Below, in pieces: positions 9,631-12,264 of a DNA stretch of 12,264 nt. Position numbers and translations under genes: made by a program. The stretch comes from Burkholderiales bacterium (GTDB lineage Bacteria; Pseudomonadota; Gammaproteobacteria; Burkholderiales; Burkholderiaceae). The DNA is taken from the NCBI GenBank assembly GCA_947447845.1, contig CANFNO010000033.1, positions 1 to 12,264 on the forward strand, read 5' to 3'. Positions within the stretch are counted from its first letter, which is position 1, and each line of letters opens with the position of its first letter. The notes under the pieces were generated by a model. The model was not told the DNA's origin and did not search any database. It worked only from the letters and a program-made list of their open reading frames with translations.

Positions 9631-10193
9631 AATTTGATCCCCTTTGCCCTCAATGCCTTGCTAAGTGCAGCAACCGCTCTAGAACAGTGTGTTTTTACAC
9701 TACCTTGTGAACACCCCATTGCGGAAGCCGTTTCTGCAACATCCATCTCCTCCCAATAACGCATCAAGAAGGCTTCTCGTTGACGCGTTGGCAGCTGCTG
9801 TACCTCTGTCTCAATGCTACGCAATGTTTGTGCCCGATCCGTGATGCTTTCGGCACTTTCCCCCAGGTCGGAACCTGAAGATGCGTCCAGGGCTTCCAGC
9901 AGGTTGAAATCCTCGTCGTCATTCGAGGATTCGAAATCACTCATGTTCGAAAATAGTGCGTTTTGCACCTTTTGCCGCCGAAACCAGTCAAGCGTGCAGT
10001 TCGACAGGATGCGCTGGAACAGCATGGGCAACTCTGTCACCGGCTTGTGCCCATAGTGTTCAGCCAGCTTCATCATGCTTTCCTGCACGATATCCAGCGC
10101 TGATTCCTCATTGCGCACGTGATAGATCGAGCGCTTGAAGGCCCGCTTTTCTACGCTTTTCAGAAAATCGCTAAGTTCGGAATCAGTTGCCAA
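9627..10193 (-). CDS. ECF-type RNA polymerase sigma factor
   Basis: A 188-residue group IV sigma factor. Region 2 spans about 14-75, with the core-binding helix SALDIVQESMMKLAEHY (31-47) and the promoter -10 reading part ILSNCTLDWFRRQK (62-75). An acidic, Ser-rich linker follows (86-120). Region 4 lies at 132-183 with LPTRQREAFLMRYWEEMDVAETAS and the recognition helix CSQGSVKTHCSRAVAAL (161-177). The reading frame opens after an in-frame stop with few possible starts; TTG at 10193 gives MATDSELSDFLKSVEKRAFKRS, the expected N-terminus, but has no good ribosome binding site. It is first in a six-gene minus-strand run. General annotation pipelines often call it RpoE-like; I give no symbol because true RpoE lies in a different gene context. 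Confidence 0.93.
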   Translation of the reverse strand: MATDSELSDFLKSVEKRAFKRSIYHVRNEESALDIVQESMMKLAEHYGHKPVTELPMLFQRILSNCTLDWFRRQKVQNALFSNMSDFESSNDDEDFNLLEALDASSGSDLGESAESITDRAQTLRSIETEVQQLPTRQREAFLMRYWEEMDVAETASAMGCSQGSVKTHCSRAVAALSKALRAKGIKL

Positions 10194-10437
10194 GACAATA
10201 TGTGTGCTGGGAAAACGGCCATTATCTCACTCGGTTTGTTGAAAATTTGCTAACCGTGGGGCGATCGATCCGTGACAGTGCCATAATCCGCGTTGCTCAT
10301 CAAAAGGCAAACGGGTCCCGGTCCGGCGCGTTATTCACTGCGCCCATGTCCTGGTCCCTAAGTTCCGACGCGACGCCACAAGTGTTTGCAAAGGAGCACC
10401 CAAGGTTTTTCGTTAGAGAAATTCACAAAGGTTCATC
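10194..10437. promoter_or_regulatory. Divergent sigma-factor / ilvB leader region
   Basis: This 244-base non-coding region holds the start signals of the sigma operon (minus) and of ilvB (plus). On the minus strand, TGAGATAAT (10229-10221) resembles an extended -10 element about 28 bases before the TTG start of the sigma gene. On the plus strand there is a possible short Ile/Leu-rich peptide (10200-10253), a palindrome GATCGATC near 10263, and a hairpin GGCGC (10325-10329) / GCGCC (10340-10344) with no T-tract. AAAGG about 8 bases before the ATG is the ilvB ribosome binding site. I see no clear sigma-70 promoter for ilvB and no intrinsic terminator in the leader. Confidence 0.5.
10200..10253 (+). 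other. Possible Ile/Leu-rich leader peptide upstream of ilvB
   Basis: A 17-codon open frame reads MCAGKTAIISLGLLKIC. Six of 17 residues are Ile or Leu, including an Ile-Ile pair and a Leu-Leu pair, the kind of content found in attenuator leader peptides of branched-chain amino acid operons. Against it: no strong ribosome binding site, a transcript start would have to lie inside the divergent sigma gene, and no terminator/antiterminator pair can be drawn in the 180 bases that follow. It may be chance. Confidence 0.15.
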
Positions 10438-12219
10438 ATGGAAATATCAAAAGCTGAAATCGCTTCAGCGGCCAATGCCGCACAAAAATCCGCCTCAATT
10501 CCTGAACTCCGTGGTGCGGAAGTTCTGGTCAAGGCACTGCAAGCCGAAAACGTCAAGTTCGTCTGGGGTTACCCCGGCGGCGCAGTGCTGCACATTTACG
10601 ATGCCTTCTTCAAGCAGGACACGATTCAACACGTGCTGGTGCGCCACGAACAGGCGGCAGTTCACGCGGCTGACGGCTATGCGCGTGCCACGGGCGACGT
10701 CGGAGTGGCGCTGGTCACGTCCGGCCCTGGCGTGACCAATGCGGTAACCGGCATTGCGACCGCCTACATGGACAGCATCCCGATGGTCATCATCAGTGGA
10801 CAAGTGCCAACGCACGCCATTGGCATGGATGCATTTCAGGAGTGCGACGCTGTGGGTATTACCCGACCGGTGGTCAAGCACAATTTCCTGGTCAAGGACG
10901 CAAAAGACCTGGCCGAGACCATGAAGAAGGCCTTCCACATTGCCCGAAGCGGCCGTCCTGGCCCGGTACTGGTGGATATTCCAAAGGACGTGTCCTTCAA
11001 GAAGGTGCCTTACGCGGGTTACCCGACCAGCGTCGAAATGCGCTCCTACAACCCGGTACGCAAGGGCCACGGCGGTCAAATTCGCAAGGCTCTGCAGTTG
11101 CTGTTGGCAGCCAAGCGCCCCTACATTTACACCGGCGGTGGCGTGTTGTTGAGCAATGCCTCTGCCGAACTGCGTGTTTTGGTAGACATGTTGGGTTATC
11201 CGGTCACTAATACCTTGATGGGCCTGGGCGCTTACCCGGCCAGTGACCGAAAATTCTTGGGCATGCTGGGTATGCACGGCACGGTGGAAGCCAACAACGC
11301 CATGCAAAACTGCGACGTGTTGCTCGCTGTCGGTGCCCGTTTTGACGACCGTGTGATTGGCAACCCCAAGCACTTTGCGCAAAACGAACGCAAAATCATC
11401 CACATCGATATCGATCCGTCCAGCATCTCCAAGCGCGTGAAAGTTGACGTGCCAATCGTCGGCGACGTGAAAGACGTGCTGAACGAAATGATTGCCATGA
11501 TCAAGGAAGGCACCACGAAGCCCGATGCCGATGCGCTGGGTTCATGGTGGGACACGATAGAAGGTTGGCGCAAGCGTGATTGCCTGAAATACGACCACGG
11601 CAAGGGCGATGTGATAAAGCCTCAGTATGTGGTGGAAACGCTTTGGAACATGACCAAAGACGCCGACACCTACATTACCTCCGATGTGGGCCAGCATCAA
11701 ATGTGGGCCGCGCAGTACTACCGCTTTGATGAGCCACGCCGTTGGATCAATTCAGGTGGCTTGGGCACGATGGGTGTGGGCATCCCCTATGCCATGGGCA
11801 TCAAGCTGGCCAAGCCGGAGAGCGAAGTTTTCTGTATCACCGGCGAAGGCTCGGTGCAGATGTGTATTCAAGAGCTCTCCACCTGCCTGCAATACAACAC
11901 ACCGATCAAGATCTGTGCGCTCAACAATCGTTACCTCGGTATGGTGCGCCAGTGGCAGGAAGTCGAGTACGAGGGTCGCTACAGCCACAGCTATATGGAT
12001 GCTCTACCCAACTTTGTGAAATTGGCCGAGGCCTATGGCCACGTTGGCATGCTGATTGAGCGTCCTGAAGATGTGGAGCCCGCGCTGCGCGAGGCCCGTA
12101 GGCTTAAGGACCGCACGGTGTTCATGGACTTCCGCACCGACCCCACCGAGAACGTGTTCCCAATGGTCAAAGCCGGTATGGGCATCACCGAAATGCTGCT
12201 CGGCGCTGAAGATCTGTAA
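10438..12219 (+). CDS. ilvB: Acetolactate synthase, catalytic (large) subunit
   Basis: A 593-residue ThDP-dependent enzyme that condenses two pyruvates to 2-acetolactate, or pyruvate and 2-ketobutyrate to acetohydroxybutyrate: the first common step of Val, Leu and Ile synthesis in the cytoplasm. The N-terminal ThDP pyrimidine-binding domain has WGYPGGAVLHIYDAF (43-57) and the catalytic Glu E71 (VRHEQAAVHAADGYAR). The central FAD-related domain spans about 210-360, with GARFDDRV (299-306). The C-terminal ThDP-phosphate domain has SGGLGTMGVGIPYAMG (439-454), the metal motif as GEGSVQ (469-474) rather than GDG, LNNRYLGMVRQWQ (495-507) and W506 at the herbicide-sensitive Trp position. AAAGG precedes the ATG. 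The first 22 residues are a variable extension. It could equally be called ilvI. The small subunit gene (ilvH/ilvN) is expected just downstream but lies outside the window. Confidence 0.97.
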   Translation: MEISKAEIASAANAAQKSASIPELRGAEVLVKALQAENVKFVWGYPGGAVLHIYDAFFKQDTIQHVLVRHEQAAVHAADGYARATGDVGVALVTSGPGVTNAVTGIATAYMDSIPMVIISGQVPTHAIGMDAFQECDAVGITRPVVKHNFLVKDAKDLAETMKKAFHIARSGRPGPVLVDIPKDVSFKKVPYAGYPTSVEMRSYNPVRKGHGGQIRKALQLLLAAKRPYIYTGGGVLLSNASAELRVLVDMLGYPVTNTLMGLGAYPASDRKFLGMLGMHGTVEANNAMQNCDVLLAVGARFDDRVIGNPKHFAQNERKIIHIDIDPSSISKRVKVDVPIVGDVKDVLNEMIAMIKEGTTKPDADALGSWWDTIEGWRKRDCLKYDHGKGDVIKPQYVVETLWNMTKDADTYITSDVGQHQMWAAQYYRFDEPRRWINSGGLGTMGVGIPYAMGIKLAKPESEVFCITGEGSVQMCIQELSTCLQYNTPIKICALNNRYLGMVRQWQEVEYEGRYSHSYMDALPNFVKLAEAYGHVGMLIERPEDVEPALREARRLKDRTVFMDFRTDPTENVFPMVKAGMGITEMLLGAEDL

Positions 12220-12264
12220 CCGGCCTCTTATCAACCTTACTTTTTGACGAATCTATTGTCCGCC

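Noticed and set aside
10187..10735. A 182-codon plus-strand frame running into ilvB
   Set aside because: It overlaps ilvB in a different frame and its translation in 10438-10735 is a shadow of the ilvB codons; the upstream part shows no conserved content.
10495..11403. A 302-codon open frame on the minus strand
   Set aside because: It is antisense to ilvB, rich in His/Val/Gly from reversed codon bias, and has no recognisable domain.

Overview
The window looks like ordinary core chromosome from a betaproteobacterium of the Burkholderiales, most likely the Comamonadaceae (Rhodoferax/Polaromonas-like). The basis is the family-level look of the proteins (acetolactate synthase, the ECF sigma factor with DUF3619 and DUF3106 partners, DUF482, CheW) together with moderately high GC. 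I see no tRNA, rRNA, CRISPR array, insertion sequence, phage gene or attachment site, and no stretch whose composition suggests recent transfer. Gene density is very high: the only non-coding gaps above 100 bases are 249-383, 2448-2669 and 10194-10437.

Left part (1-3206). The minus strand carries the N-terminal half of a NarL/FixJ-type response regulator, cut by the window edge. Upstream of it, also on the minus strand, is hppA, a membrane proton-pumping pyrophosphatase with a clear intrinsic terminator. Divergent from hppA is ppa, the soluble family I pyrophosphatase. One 222-base region therefore separates two enzymes that use the same substrate: one conserves the energy of PPi as a proton gradient, the other releases it as heat.

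Middle part (3207-6996). An orphan cheW with a GTG start follows ppa, directly behind an intrinsic-terminator-like hairpin. It converges with a DUF482 (FemAB/GNAT-like) gene. Divergent from that gene is a two-gene unit, nadE (glutamine-dependent NAD+ synthetase) and glnB (PII nitrogen sensor), 17 bases apart. This pairing fits reported control of NAD+ synthesis by PII proteins.

Right part (7021-10193, minus strand). Six genes are packed head to tail with overlaps or very short gaps: ECF sigma factor, DUF3619 single-pass membrane protein, DUF3106 exported protein, RDD membrane protein, diacylglycerol kinase (dgkA) and a LOG-family phosphoribohydrolase. The first three have the layout of an rpoE-rseA-rseB type envelope-stress module, although neither partner resembles RseA or RseB. 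This is the least described part of the window and the best candidate for a new system. Calling DUF3619 an anti-sigma factor is inference.

Right edge (10194-12264). A 244-base leader region precedes ilvB/ilvI, the catalytic subunit of acetolactate synthase. The leader holds a possible 17-codon Ile/Leu-rich peptide (weak evidence). The regulatory subunit gene probably follows beyond the window. Most of the window is well-understood metabolism, and I do not claim a proven novel system.
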